Part shown: positions 50,631 through 60,542 of the stretch, piece by piece
Layout of the letters: each line of letters opens with the position of its first letter
Position numbering within the stretch: the first letter of the stretch is position 1
Source: Plantago ovata
Lineage: Eukaryota; Streptophyta; Magnoliopsida; Lamiales; Plantaginaceae
Direction of reading: 5' to 3'
Assembly (NCBI GenBank): GCA_028274465.1
Contig: CM051455.1
Location: 129,428,096 to 129,492,095, forward strand
DNA: 64,000 bases
Position numbers and translations under genes: made by a program
The notes under the pieces: generated by a model
Database searches by the model: none
What the model saw: the letters and a program-made list of their open reading frames with translations, nothing else
What the model was told of the DNA's origin: nothing

Positions 50631-52163
50631 TCATGTCACCTGCACCTCTTTTAAAGCCAAACTCAAGAAGAAATTCAGTTAGCTTCTCATACCATGCTCG
50701 TCGAGCTTGTTTGAGTCCATACAACGCTTTCTTAAATTTATAGACATGGTCAGGATTAAAAGGATCAGTAAAGCCTTTAGGTTGTTCAAGATAAGCATCA
50801 GCATCAATGTCTCCATACAAGAAAGCACCTTTAACATCCATTTGGCACAAGGTTATCTTAAGAAAACATGCAATAGCAAGAAGTAATCGAATAGATTCAA
50901 TTCTAGCAACAGGTGCAAACGTCTCATCATAATCTACCCCTTCAACCTGTGTGTAGCCTTGAGCTACTAATCTAGCCTTGTTTCTAACAACCACCCCACT
51001 TAGTACCTATCACATTAGTATTGGCAGGCCTAGGCACTAATTCCCAAACAACAAGTTTTTTAAACTGATTAAGTTCATCTTGCATAACACATATCCAAAG
51101 ATTATCAGTAAGAGCTTCCTTAACATTCTTAGGTTCAAGTGCCGAGACATAGCAAGTAATGCGTACCTTGGCATGTGACTCATCATTACAACAAGCACAT
51201 GTCATTACCATATTGGCTTTAAGTCCAGCAAGCTTCCTATAGTCTACAAGTGGCTTGTCACGAAGTGCCCTGGCAGAAGAAGTACCTTCGGTAGTAATTT
51301 CTTTGGACTTCTTTCTCAGACTTGTGGTAGGAGTATTATCAGTAGTACCCTCATCTTCTTGATCATCATCAGATTCGACATTGTTATCACTTCCTTCAGG
51401 TGAGTCATGGTCGTCAGGAATATCAGAAACAACCTGTGGTGTTGGTGGTTCAACGGCTTGAGGAACAGGTTATGCAGTATACATAGGGGTTGGAGTAGGG
51501 GTTGGGACAACCTCTTTATCAACCCCGTTGGATTCTGCAACTGCAGTCTTCTCAACGGAAACATGTGGAGATCCATAAGGCAACTGTACTATGTCCAATG
51601 TACCTGCTTCATCTTTTCGTCCAGTGATACTAAGAGAATCATCAAACGTAACATTAACAAACTCTTGAATAGTTTTAGTCCTTAGATTGTACACTCTAAA
51701 GGCATGACTATTGTCAGAGTAGCCAAGAAAAATCGCTTTATCAATCTTAGCATCTAACTTAGACAACTCATCTCTATCATTAAGTATAGAAGGCACAACC
51801 AAAGACATGAAAGTACTTTAATTTAGGTTTCTTGCCTTTTAAAATCTCATAAGGTGTCATGGTGGTTCCCGGTCTCAAGTAGACTCTATTGATAATATGG
51901 TATGCAGTATTAAAAGCTTCACCCCAAAAACGTTTTGCAATATTAATGGAACTAAGCATAACCCTACACATCTCTTGTAAAGTCCTATTCTTTCTTTCCG
52001 CAATCCCATTTTGTTCGGGAGTTTTGGGAGCAGAATACTCATGGAAGATTCCTTCTTTGTTACAAAAATTGGAAAAAGATGAATTTTCAAATTCTCTTCC
52101 ATGGTCAGACCTAATTCTTTTGATAGATGAGTTATGCATGTTCTTGACTCTAGCATGCAAAAT

Positions 52164-52374
52164 TGTAATGCCCCGCACCCCGCATCGCTTAAGAGTGATT
52201 GGAATAAAGGGTATATATGTTAGACCACCACTCTCACATAGTATGAGTCCTTTTGGGTGATTCCAAAAGTAAATCCGTGCGGGCTCAAGCCCAAAGCGGA
52301 CAATATCATACTGTTGAGACGTGTGTGGGTCCGTCCAGGAGTAGCCTCGCCGGTCGGATTGGTCGGTCGTTACA
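52164..52374 (+). repeat. TRIM LTR 1
   Basis: Starts TGTAATGCCCCGCACCCCGC and pairs with 52504-52715. Confidence 0.9.
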
Positions 52375-52503
52375 AATGGTATCAGAGCCTAGAGCAACAC
52401 AAAGCCCACACCGGGTGGACGGTTGGTAAAGGTTATTGTCAGTTTGTCACCCCCACCACTTAAGGCGCTCGACGAGGACGTTGAGGCTTTAAGGTGGGTA
52501 GTT

Positions 52504-52715
52504 TGTAATTCCCCGCACCCCACATCGCTTAAGAGTGATTGGAATAAAGAGTATATATGTTAGACAACCACTTTCACATGGTATGAGGCCTTTTGGGTGA
52601 TTTCAAAAGCAAATCCGTGCGGGCTCAAGCCCAAAGCGGACAATATCATACTGTTGGGATGTGTGTGGGTCCGTCCAGGAGTAACCACGCCGGCCGGATT
52701 GGTCGGGTCGTTACA
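52504..52715 (+). repeat. TRIM LTR 2
   Basis: Starts TGTAATTCCCCGCACCCCAC; about 20 differences from LTR 1 by eye. Confidence 0.9.
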
Positions 52716-53242
52716 AAAGTAGTGAAAGCATCAAAAGTTTGTGACTTATCTTTTAAAAAGGAGACCCAGGTGAATCTAGAAAAGTCAGCAACAATCACAT
52801 ACACATATTTCTTACCACCAATAGTACTGACTTCCATTGGGCCCATCAAATCCATATGCATGAGTTCAAAGCAAGAAGACGTACCATAGGGTTGAGGACT
52901 TGGTTGAGCAACACTATGGGCAACCCTCGTCTGTTTACCTCTCAAACAGTCACCACACACAATCTTACCAGATCGAGACAACTTAGGAACACCATTGACA
53001 GCTTCCAGTTTCAAAAGTTTGTCCATGTTTCTAGAGTTAACATGTCCAAGCTTTTGATGCCAAAGAGTGGCTTCCTCTATCTTGACCTGATTGCACAACA
53101 AGTGTGTTCCAGTCGAATAGCAATTGTCACCTGATCTATGACCTGTCATAACACATTGGTTTGCAGCATTGTATACAACACAGGTACTCTTGTCAAACTT
53201 AACACAATGGTTAGCATCACACAATGGACTAACGCTTATAAG

Positions 53243-53750
53243 TGATATGGGAATAGAGGTACCGAGGCCTTTCGATAGAGAAAACGTTCGACCTTGCTTC
53301 TTACCACTATGCTTATCGAACCATCCGTTGCCGTCGAACCAAAGCCTACCATGAGACAACAAGCATAAAGGGAGGGCATCTCTATCCTTCGGACTGATGA
53401 GGACCCTCGAACTAACTGGTGGCAACCTATTGTTCGTCAGAAACCACGGTCCGGCTTCAAGGGAACAACACTCATGGGGGACCCACAAAACGTATCCTAC
53501 TATATATATACACTCACTTATTATGCTTCCATTATTCACAACACACGCAATTGATATTCATCTCTCACTCCCAACACATTAAGTTGTTAGACGGCCTAAC
53601 TCCGGTAGGTTGTTCTACAGTCCCCTCCCCTCTAACTCCCTTTCACTGCAGGTGCTCGAGTTCTTCCAAGTTCTATCAATACTCCTCCCACAAGCTCTCA
53701 TGGGTTGAGAGATGATGACGTAGATCGTTAGACCGTATTTATCCTCATCA
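53243..53750. mobile_element. Solo LTR, 508 bp, in the copia protease-integrase region
   Basis: It starts TGATATGGG and ends CTCATCA and is flanked by exact 5-base duplications ATAAG (53238-53242 and 53751-53755). Removing it rejoins the copia frame in the GLKANLI-to-SVSPLCD stretch. A TATA-like stretch (TATATATATA near 53502) fits an LTR promoter. There is no internal part, so it is a solo LTR left by recombination, from a family I cannot name. Confidence 0.8.
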
Positions 53751-54521
53751 ATAAGATTAGCCTTTAGTCCATCGACAAGATACACATCTCTAAGAGATGG
53801 AAAATCTGGAATATCAAGTTCACCAATACCAAGAATTTTTCCTTTGGAGCCACCACCATAAGTGACAGAACCAGATTCCCTAGCAATAAAATTGGTTAGA
53901 AAATCTCGTGTTCCAGTCATATGACAAGAACACCCACTATCAAAGTACCATGTACCTGCAAGGTCATAATCAACATCGACTAGAACAACATTGCATGTAA
54001 GGGAAGGGTCTTGAGGATTATCAGTGGATGAACTAGATGATTCTGTAGAAGGGGGGTTGACGGGGGGTTGGGCAACTCTTCAGGCAACTCCTCTTTATTA
54101 TCCTGTTTCTTCCTAAAAGTTTTATGATAAAGACGGCAATAAGGTTTGATATGACCTTCATTGGAACAACAACTGCAGACATAAACTCTTTTCTTTTTAT
54201 AAGAAGTTTCACTAGTAACCTTATCCTTGGTTTCTTTACCCTTGGTTTTAGACGTCTTGGGCTTAGGTTCCTTAGACTTGGTCACTTGTGGTTTTACAAA
54301 CTTAGGACCTTCAGGAAAATATGAATCAGAAGTTCTTTCTTTCAAAGGATAACCTAGACCAGTGGTACCAACGTTACCAAGACCTAAACATGCATCTAGC
54401 CTATGAGAAGAATAGGTAAAACTTGCAAGTATACGCTCAGATTTAGCTAGTTTCTCACTTACAGTGTGAAGGGAAACATCCCTTTTTGTGACAGCGACTT
54501 CAAGACTAGTAATTACCTCAT

Positions 54522-55891
54522 TTATGCTGGAATTATCCTTGGATAGTGCTTCAATTGCTTCTTATGCTGGCTGCAAATAGCTAAGAGCTTATCATACATG
54601 TTATGAATCTCAGCCATAGCGTCTTCTTCAGAGATTTGATCTTCTTCATCATTGACATCCTCTTCCCCTGCATAAGAACTAACAGAACTGTGTAGACACA
54701 AAATATCATATGAGTTAATAGATACCTGAGAGGGTGTTGAGGCCGGGATTGTCTCAACCTCTGTTGCAACCTCTTCAAGTGTCTCACAAATTACAGCTCT
54801 CAGTGATATAACGTCAGTTTCTTGTTCTGATTCTTCAGGTTCCTCATCTTTTCTTTCGTAATCTGAGTCAGTCCTAACCCAGTTCACCTTCAAACCCCTT
54901 TGTCTCCTAAAATCAGGGCATTCGTTCTTGTAGTGACCCCATCCTTTGCACTCTCTACATTGGATCTTATCGAGGTCTCTAGAGTTGGAGTTGGAAGATG
55001 TGGAGAAGTCCTTTTTGTGGGAAGAGCTGGTGTAACTACCTTTGGAAGGGTATTTGGATGTGGAGCTTTCAAACTTGTAGTTGGGTTTGACATTGTTATA
55101 CTTGGACAATTTCTTAAGCAAAGCATGAGACTTTTGGATGATGTAGGCTTTGGAATGTTCAGGGTCAAAATCATTGATATCTATCTCCTTATCACTAGCA
55201 ATGTCAGAAGCTTTAAAAACATTGGATTTTCTACCATAGTTTTCTTCTTGAGATTGGAGATGATGTTCATAATTTTCAAGATGTTCATTAGGGTGTCTAA
55301 GCTCATCGTTGCTAAATTACGATTTTCTTCAATAGCAGATACCTTGATATTAAACCTAGGAGGTAGGGATCTAAGAGTTTTATTCACTAGGACTTTGCTA
55401 GCCATGGGTTCACCAAGGTTATGAGATTCATTGGCAATATCCAAAATTTTAGTGAAGTAAGTACCTATATCCTCATCTTCCTTCATTCGCAATAGTTCAA
55501 ACCTGCTTTGCAAAAGTCTAACTCTGGTTGCCTTCACAGTCGTGTCACCTTCACAGTGGCTTTGAAGAGTCTCCCAAGCTGCATGAGCATTAGCACAATT
55601 CTGCTCACGTTTAAACATATGCACATCGATCCAAGAAAAAATAACATTGAAAGTTTTTTCATTGTTAGTAGCGTTTGTTTTCTCCTCATCGGTGTAGTCT
55701 TTGAGCTCCTTGGGAAGAACGTCATTGTTCTTGTCCTTTTCCTTCATGGGAGGCACAAAAGCTACTTCACAAGCTCTCCAAACACCTGCATCCAAAGACT
55801 TAAGATATGTCTGCAATCTTAATTGCCAGTAACCATAGTTAGCTCCATCAAGTACGGGTAACTTTCCAAGATTTGGATTGGCTGAATCCAT
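54522..55891 (-). pseudogene. Copia gag (frameshifted)
   Basis: The frame starts at 55891 (MDSANPNLGKLPVLDG) and carries the copia capsid pattern (NYGYWQLRLQTYLKS, then AWETLQSHCEG and RLLQSRFELLRMKEDE). It shifts near 55265, after MSLDTLMN, and goes on in a second frame (LLKKLSKYNNVKPNY) to the zinc knuckle CRECKGWGHYKNECP (CX2CX4HX4C) near 54950. It ends at 54522 after an acidic part. A full capsid protein cannot be made without a frame change. Confidence 0.9.
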
Positions 55892-55928
55892 CTTATGTAC
55901 CTAAAAAATTACTTTAACAAAAGTAACT

Positions 55929-55943
55929 AGCTCTAGATGCCAA
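55929..55943 (-). other. Primer-binding site of the copia element
   Basis: On the minus strand TTGGCATCTAGAGCTAG follows the 5' LTR by about two bases. It resembles the TGGTATCAGAGC tRNA-Met site with small changes. Confidence 0.65.
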
Positions 55944-55945
55944 TT

Positions 55946-56783
55946 GAAAGAATGTAGGATCGATATAACTTGCTTTAGATACAAATTACCAGCTAGTCGG
56001 TCCAAGATTGACTACGGGGTTCAGTGAATACCTACCTCAACCTCCAGAGTAACAAACACATATAATCTATAGAAATTAAAGCACAGCGGAATATAAAGAA
56101 GAATCTGTGTTTTAAACTTTTCAAGTAGCTTTTGTAAGCTTGCTTGATGCCTAGTCAAAGGCAGAAAATCAACTAGAAAAGATCTTGTTCGTACAACGCT
56201 GTATACTCTCAATATCTATCCTAGTAAAACAACACTAGACACCTATAAATATGATATAGAAACCAATCTATCTATTTTACCTTCAATACGCTGTTAGAGA
56301 AGTCTAGAATATAAATATAAACTAGTGTAAAAGACACGAAACAAACAACTAAAACTAAAAACTAACTCTCAGTTGTAAAACTCTTGACGGTGTATTTTTG
56401 CTCTTGTCGATGCTCTTGCTTATATAGAGGTAGAAAACTACATCGACTTCAATCAGGAAACACGTCTTGATGAATCAGGACAAGATTTGGAATTAGTCTT
56501 CAATTAGGAATCAACTTCTTCTACAAGAACTCCTTTTCCTATTAAGACTTGATTTCCTTTTTGAGTTCTTCTTTGAATAAGTCTCTTCCTTCTTGTAATC
56601 TGACAATTCCCACGTTCTAATAAACTTCCTACACAAGTAAAACAACTACAAATATTGGAACAGCTAGTGTTAAAATAGGTAAAACAATAAAAGTCGGTTA
56701 AGTCTCTGTTTCCAGTAATACGAGGTTGAGTGAACCTATAGGTGAATCCCTATGTCAACACCCGTAAAACAGCAACACTTACA
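55946..56783 (-). repeat. 5' LTR of the copia element
   Basis: 838 bases; on the minus strand it starts TGTAAGTGTTGC and ends TTCTTTCA. Partner of 46201-47037. Confidence 0.9.
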
Positions 56784-56884
56784 AATATTATCCCAACAAT
56801 ATTCCTTACGTTGTTGAAAAGGTTCTTTATGGCGCCGCCAATCCATGGGATGTCTTGAGCGATGTTCACTGGGTTTCTCCCGAT

Positions 56885-58319
56885 CAGGGGCGAGCACAGT
56901 AAGGCGCAAGGGGCCTCAAGTGTTGCCCCTGCATTTTTGCTGTGAATGTACCATTATAGCATTTTTATGTGCATTTAATAAACTTTCATTGTAGATATGC
57001 GAGCACAGAATGGTGTTTGGTCTGGCGGAGTTGTCATTGCGCCAAAAGCTTAAACCTTTATCATGTGTCTCAAGTTCGAAACCCATTACTTTTATATTCA
57101 AATTCTAAAATGTTGGGATATTTTTGTTTTATATAAAGTACATTTGAAAGTGATAAATATGATGTTGAAAAATTATTAAATTTGAAAAATATTGAGTTTA
57201 CATAATAGTTATATTTTTCTTATTGAATTTTTAAAAAATATTACCTTACATTTTTTTTGCTCCCCCTAACATAGGCTTTTCAATGGGTTGGGTCCAACCC
57301 AACCCAACCCTAACCCGATTAAGACCCGCTCCTCATTTATAAGTGACGGGTACGGGTTGGGTTAAAACCCGAACCCATATTATACCCGTAATTATAAGAC
57401 CTGAACCCTAACCCAACCCGATAATTTGACATGAACCCAACCCGGACAAAACCTTAGACACGGTTGCACGCGTTTCCTGACCCGGCCCACCCGACCGGAT
57501 TATGACCCGGCCCGGACAGAAAACCGACCCAGTCAGAAAACCGACCCAGTCAGATTTTTAACATGACCCGCTGCTTGACCCGACCCTTGTGCAAATGATC
57601 CATTCTTCTTCACCATGGCCAAATTTTAAAATGTCATTACGACTTCATTTCTTAATGAAATTGCATGATTCTAACGGCATTGGATTCGTATTGACGCCTT
57701 CTACATGTTCCAACTTACCGTTCTAAGTTTCATCTCCTTTTTTAGAATCCACCATTGATGACTTTAAACTTTTCGAAAGCTCTATACAACTCCGTTTCTC
57801 AACCAAATTCAACGATTCTCCTCTATCACCTTTGGGCAACAAACCATCAATTTAGAACGAAAATTCAAATTCAAGTTTGAATTTGAATTTGAATTTTCGT
57901 TCTAAATTGATGGTTTGTTGCCCATGGATGATAGAGGATCGAGGACAAGACGGACTCAACGGCGAAAGAATCATCGAATTTGGTTGAGAGATGAATCCGT
58001 ACGGAGCTTTCGAAAAGTTTCAAGTCATCAAACGTGAATTCTCGAAAAGAGGATGAAACTTCAAACGGTAAGTTGGAACATGTAGAAGATGTCAATACGA
58101 ATCCAATGCCGTTAGAATCATGCAATTTCATTAAGAAATGAAGTCATAATGACATTTTGAAGTTTGACCATGAGGAAGAAGGAGTCCAGGTTATTAGGGT
58201 TTTAGAAATCATAACCCGTACCCGTTGATTATTAACGGGTCGGGTATGTGTCGGGTTTTAAACACTTTTGGGTTGGGTTCGGGTTTCACAAGTTTCTTAA
58301 AATCCTGCGTTCGCCCCTG
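56885..58319. mobile_element. hAT-type non-autonomous element, 1.4 kb, with a nested foldback
   Basis: Exact 8-base target duplications CTCCCGAT (56877-56884 and 58320-58327) and ends CAGGGGCGAGC and, reversed, CAGGGGCGAACGCAGG identify a hAT element. It lies in the NAC gene. No transposase frame is present. A box-B-like AAGTTCGAAACC lies near 57071. Much of the interior is another inserted foldback (57284-58290). Confidence 0.9.
57284..58290. repeat. Long foldback repeat with GGGTTGGGT-type borders
   Basis: The arms about 57605-57875 and 57880-58182 are near-perfect inverted copies with almost no loop. At the centre GAATTTGAATTTG meets its reverse complement. The outer parts are made of CCCAACCC and GACCCG motifs on the left and GGGTCGGGT and GGGTTGGGTTCGGG on the right. 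An RNA from this segment would form a hairpin about 270 bp long. It is nested in the hAT element. Confidence 0.85.
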
Positions 58320-58801
58320 CTCCCGATCTTGATGATGATGACACCAAGCAGGGCACCACCACCTATGTCTTCACAACCTTGTCCAACTCCAAACCATCAT
58401 CATCTAGGTCCGATCGAGGGTCTGGCTCAGGATCTTGGAAAGCACAGAACACTAGAGATATTATTTACAAAGGCAAACTCATCGGCTTCAACAAGGCTTT
58501 TAGTTTCTTCGTCAAGTCAGCAGCCACCAAGAACTATCAGAAGATAATTATCGCTGGGTCATGCACGAGTTTTCTTTGCCCCAAGACGTCGTCGTCAACT
58601 GCCAAAAGAATCTTGTGTTGTGCAAGATTATCAGATATGAGAAGAAGAAACGTGTGAAGAGATCATTAATGGACAGCCAAGAAGTTATGATGATCAGTCA
58701 ATATTCATGCAACAAGAAGGCCAAACCATGAGGAACTTCACACATATTCGACCATGAAGTACTAGATCAACCACAACAAGATCATCATGTTTATATGGGT
58801 G

Positions 58802-59565
58802 CAGGGCCGTCTCGTAGATTTTGGTGGCCCTGTGCCACTTTAAAACCGAGGCCCTGATTTAATAATATAGTAAAAATACTTTTTAATAAAGATAAAAAAT
58901 TTATGAATGAAATAGTAAAAAATTAAGTTACTAAGGGCACAAATAGTAGTATGCCGTATTATTTTTAAAGTAATCATATTTTAAAAGATTAAATTATATT
59001 TGGTAAATGAAATCAAAAGAATATATTAAAAATTATAGTTCTAAAGGAAAATAGATAATATAAAAATGATTCACAAATTAAAACAACAAAAGATAAATGA
59101 CAAAACGGAACGGAAATAATTAAAGTAAAAAAGTTAACAAAATCTGGATAGTTTCTATTGTTGTTGGACATGGGCTAAGAATCTCTAATCTCAAGTGGTC
59201 TTTGGTTCGAATCATCTAGTAGTTAACATATTTTATTACATTTACTTTAATTATTTCCGTTCCGTTTTGTCATTTATCTTTTGTTGTTTTAATTTGTGAA
59301 TCATTTTTATATTATCTATTTTCCTTTAGAACTATAATTTTTAATATATTCTTTTGATTTCATTTACCAAATATAATTTATTCTTTTAAAATATGATTAT
59401 TTTTAAAAATAATACGGCATACTACTATTTGTGTCCTTAGTAACTTAATTTTTACTATTTCATTCATAAAAATTTTATCTTTATTAAAAAAATATTTTTA
59501 CAATAGTATTAAATCAGGGTCTCGGTTTTAAAGCACAGGACCACCAAAATCTACGAGACGGCCTG
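58802..59565. mobile_element. Foldback element, 764 bp, arms about 325 bp (hAT-like ends)
   Basis: Arms 58802-59128 and 59241-59565 are near-perfect reverse complements. The ends are CAGGGCCGTCTCG and, reversed, CAGGCCGTCTCG. The CAGGG start recalls hAT elements, but I saw no 8-base target duplication. The loop (59129-59240) holds GGTTCGAATC, a match to the tRNA box B core. It lies about 70 bases behind the NAC stop. Confidence 0.85.
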
Positions 59566-59725
59566 ATTCTCATTCATGAGTTTGAGTTGTTTCGAGCATG
59601 CAGTAGTACCGTCCATTGTAATGTGCCAACTGTGGTACGTACGTTCTTTCTTTTCATCCAAAACTAAACTGAGACTAAGATTGTGACAAAAGTTATAGGC
59701 AATTATTACAGCTATATCACAACAT
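59566..59725. other. Spacer after the foldback element
   Basis: Probably old 3' flank of the NAC gene. Nothing else is supported. Confidence 0.4.
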
Positions 59726-59901
59726 CACTACAAGAAATTGGGAGTTTATGCAAGGGAATAAAAACAAGGGAAACAAGTGCACTTGCTAAAGGAACAAATG
59801 CAAGGGCCTTTTTGGGCTCACACTTGCAAATGAACTATTCTACCAAGTTAGTCAACATGAAGAAGCCAAATAACATTTGCAAGTGCTTTATTGGAATGAT
59901 A
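59726..59901 (+). mobile_element. CACTA-type transposon end
   Basis: Starts CACTACAAGAAATTGGG, the classical CACTA terminus, and goes on with short repeats of TGCAAGGG and ACTTGCAAA, like subterminal repeats of that superfamily. The other end (CTTGTAGTG) was not found. The element goes on past the LINE at 62845, where ACTTGCAAAGG recurs near 62890. Confidence 0.55.
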
Positions 59902-59939
59902 GTTGCTAATGTTTTTTTTTCGAAACGATGAGTAATATA

Positions 59940-60530
59940 TTAAATATTAAAAGTTCTTACATGCCGAATAGTAATATTGTCTTCTAGTTTAAGAACATCT
60001 AACAACCAAGCAAGACAAATATCCCAAATATACATATTAGACTCTGTAGAAAGCGAATGAGTAGTGCCAAAAGTTCGCTTTCTTCCTTCATTTGCTAGTC
60101 GGTCAGCTACTTGGTTTGTTTCTCGATAGTCAAAAAGGACTTGTACACTATCCATAGAGTCCATCCTCCTACATGCGTCTTGCCTGAGTGTTTCTTGGTA
60201 AGATGAGGCCCCTGCTCCCCTGTTAAGACAAGATGCAAGCATTTTGGAATCAATTTTAATGATAGTCCGTTTGCCATCTATTCGTGTACACAACTGCAGT
60301 CCAAGTTTTAAAGCATGAAATTCCGCTAGTGCTGGTGAAGTTCTACCCAAAAAGAGTGTTGCTGCAATTATAAAATGACCACTAGAATTTCTAATTATGG
60401 CACCCGCTCCTGAATCTCCTGTTATTGGATCATGAGAACCATCTATGTTAATGCAAAGATGCTCCCCATTTACAAGGAACTGTTGTGGTAATATTGTTGT
60501 GTTCCATATTATGTAACTGGTTGTTATCAT
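59940..60530 (-). pseudogene. LINE RNase H domain
   Basis: A plant LINE-type RNase H (RVT_3). It has CINIDGSHDP (first acidic residue), the middle AEFHALKLGL (Glu) and KIDSKMLASCLN (Asp) and the ETNQVADRLANEGRKR end. The frame closes at 59940. It is separated from the part before it by a frame change near 60535. Confidence 0.85.
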
Positions 60531-60542
60531 CTATAAGTTGTG

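Larger units (their letters stand above)
48846..51211 (-). pseudogene. Copia reverse transcriptase and RNase H (broken)
   Basis: The minus-strand frames 50984-51211, 50631-50994, 49703-49838 and 48846-49724 together cover the reverse transcriptase and RNase H. Visible parts are ARLVAQGYTQVEGVDYDETF, the QMDVKGAFLYGD region, the YVDDI active-site box in front of 49790, the GELNYFLGLQIKQ motif and, in RNase H, SDSDWAGD and STAEVEYVAAG. The frame shifts near 50990 and again near 49715, and a Cassandra element (49839-50630) cuts the domain just before YVDDI. The enzyme cannot be made from this copy. Confidence 0.9.
52164..52715. mobile_element. TRIM element, 552 bp, complete
   Basis: Direct LTRs at 52164-52374 (211 bases) and 52504-52715 (212 bases), each starting TGTAAT and ending GTTACA. 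Right behind the first LTR lies the tRNA-Met-type primer site TGGTATCAGAGCC (52377-52389). A purine-rich tract (AAGGTGGGTAG) precedes the second LTR. Flanks AAAAT and AAAGT form a 5-base target duplication with one change. It is noncoding. It is unlike the Cassandra copy nearby and has no 5S-like part that I can see. It lies in the integrase core of the copia element. Confidence 0.9.
51470..54345 (-). pseudogene. Copia protease and integrase region (broken, twice interrupted)
   Basis: Reading leftwards: a second zinc-knuckle-like CSCCSNEGHIKPYC near 54180; the protease with the DSG active site (WYFDSGCSCHMTG) near 53930; the integrase with LWHQKLGHVNSRNMDKLL (zinc part H-H) and CGDCLRGKQ; then the catalytic core with MHMDLMGPME and, past an insertion, DHGREFENSS and the PEQNGIAERKNRTLQ block. 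A solo LTR (53243-53750) splits the protease from the zinc part and a TRIM (52164-52715) splits the integrase core. Frame shifts near 54050 and 51800 add to the damage. Confidence 0.9.
46201..56783 (-). mobile_element. Ty1/copia LTR retrotransposon, SIRE/Maximus-type, 10.6 kb, defective
   Basis: LTRs at 46201-47037 and 55946-56783 lie in direct orientation; 5-base target duplications AATAT sit at 46196-46200 and 56784-56788. On the minus strand the order is 5' LTR, primer site, gag, protease, integrase, reverse transcriptase, RNase H, a long noncoding stretch, polypurine tract, 3' LTR. Integrase before reverse transcriptase defines copia. Motifs such as GELNYFLGLQIKQ and CDNLSAIHLSHNP fit the SIRE/Maximus lineage. 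Several frame shifts and three later insertions make it defective. The LTRs differ at a few percent of positions by eye, so it is not a very young insertion. Without the inserts it would be about 8.7 kb. Confidence 0.95.
46060..58731 (+). pseudogene. NAC-domain transcription factor gene broken by two transposons
   Basis: NAC proteins are plant DNA-binding regulators. Three host pieces read in one order: 46060-46200, 56789-56884 and 58328-58731. Piece 1 has a duplicated MNGFSVTPGF and the subdomain-A motif VTPGFHFEPRDSELINKFL. Piece 2 continues directly after the copia target site (NIPYVVEKVLYGAANPWDV, subdomain B/C-like). Piece 3 continues after the hAT target site (DDDDTKQGTTTYVFTTL, KGKLIGFNKAFSFFV, then YRWVMHEFSLPQ, typical of subdomain D, and a basic KKKRVKRS end). 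One base appears lost near 58544-58549, so the last part is in another frame. With the transposons in place the frame stops at the first bases of the copia LTR. The gene is dead, but its parts are hardly decayed, so the loss looks fairly recent, or it was already a divergent NAC-like copy. Confidence 0.85.

Noticed and set aside
57284..57500. Interstitial telomere repeat (CCCAACCC, CCCTAACCC)
   Set aside because: The motif is irregular and lacks a regular CCCTAAA period; it is the border of the foldback element.
59160..59225. tRNA gene in the foldback loop
   Set aside because: Only a box-B-like GGTTCGAATC; no cloverleaf could be drawn.
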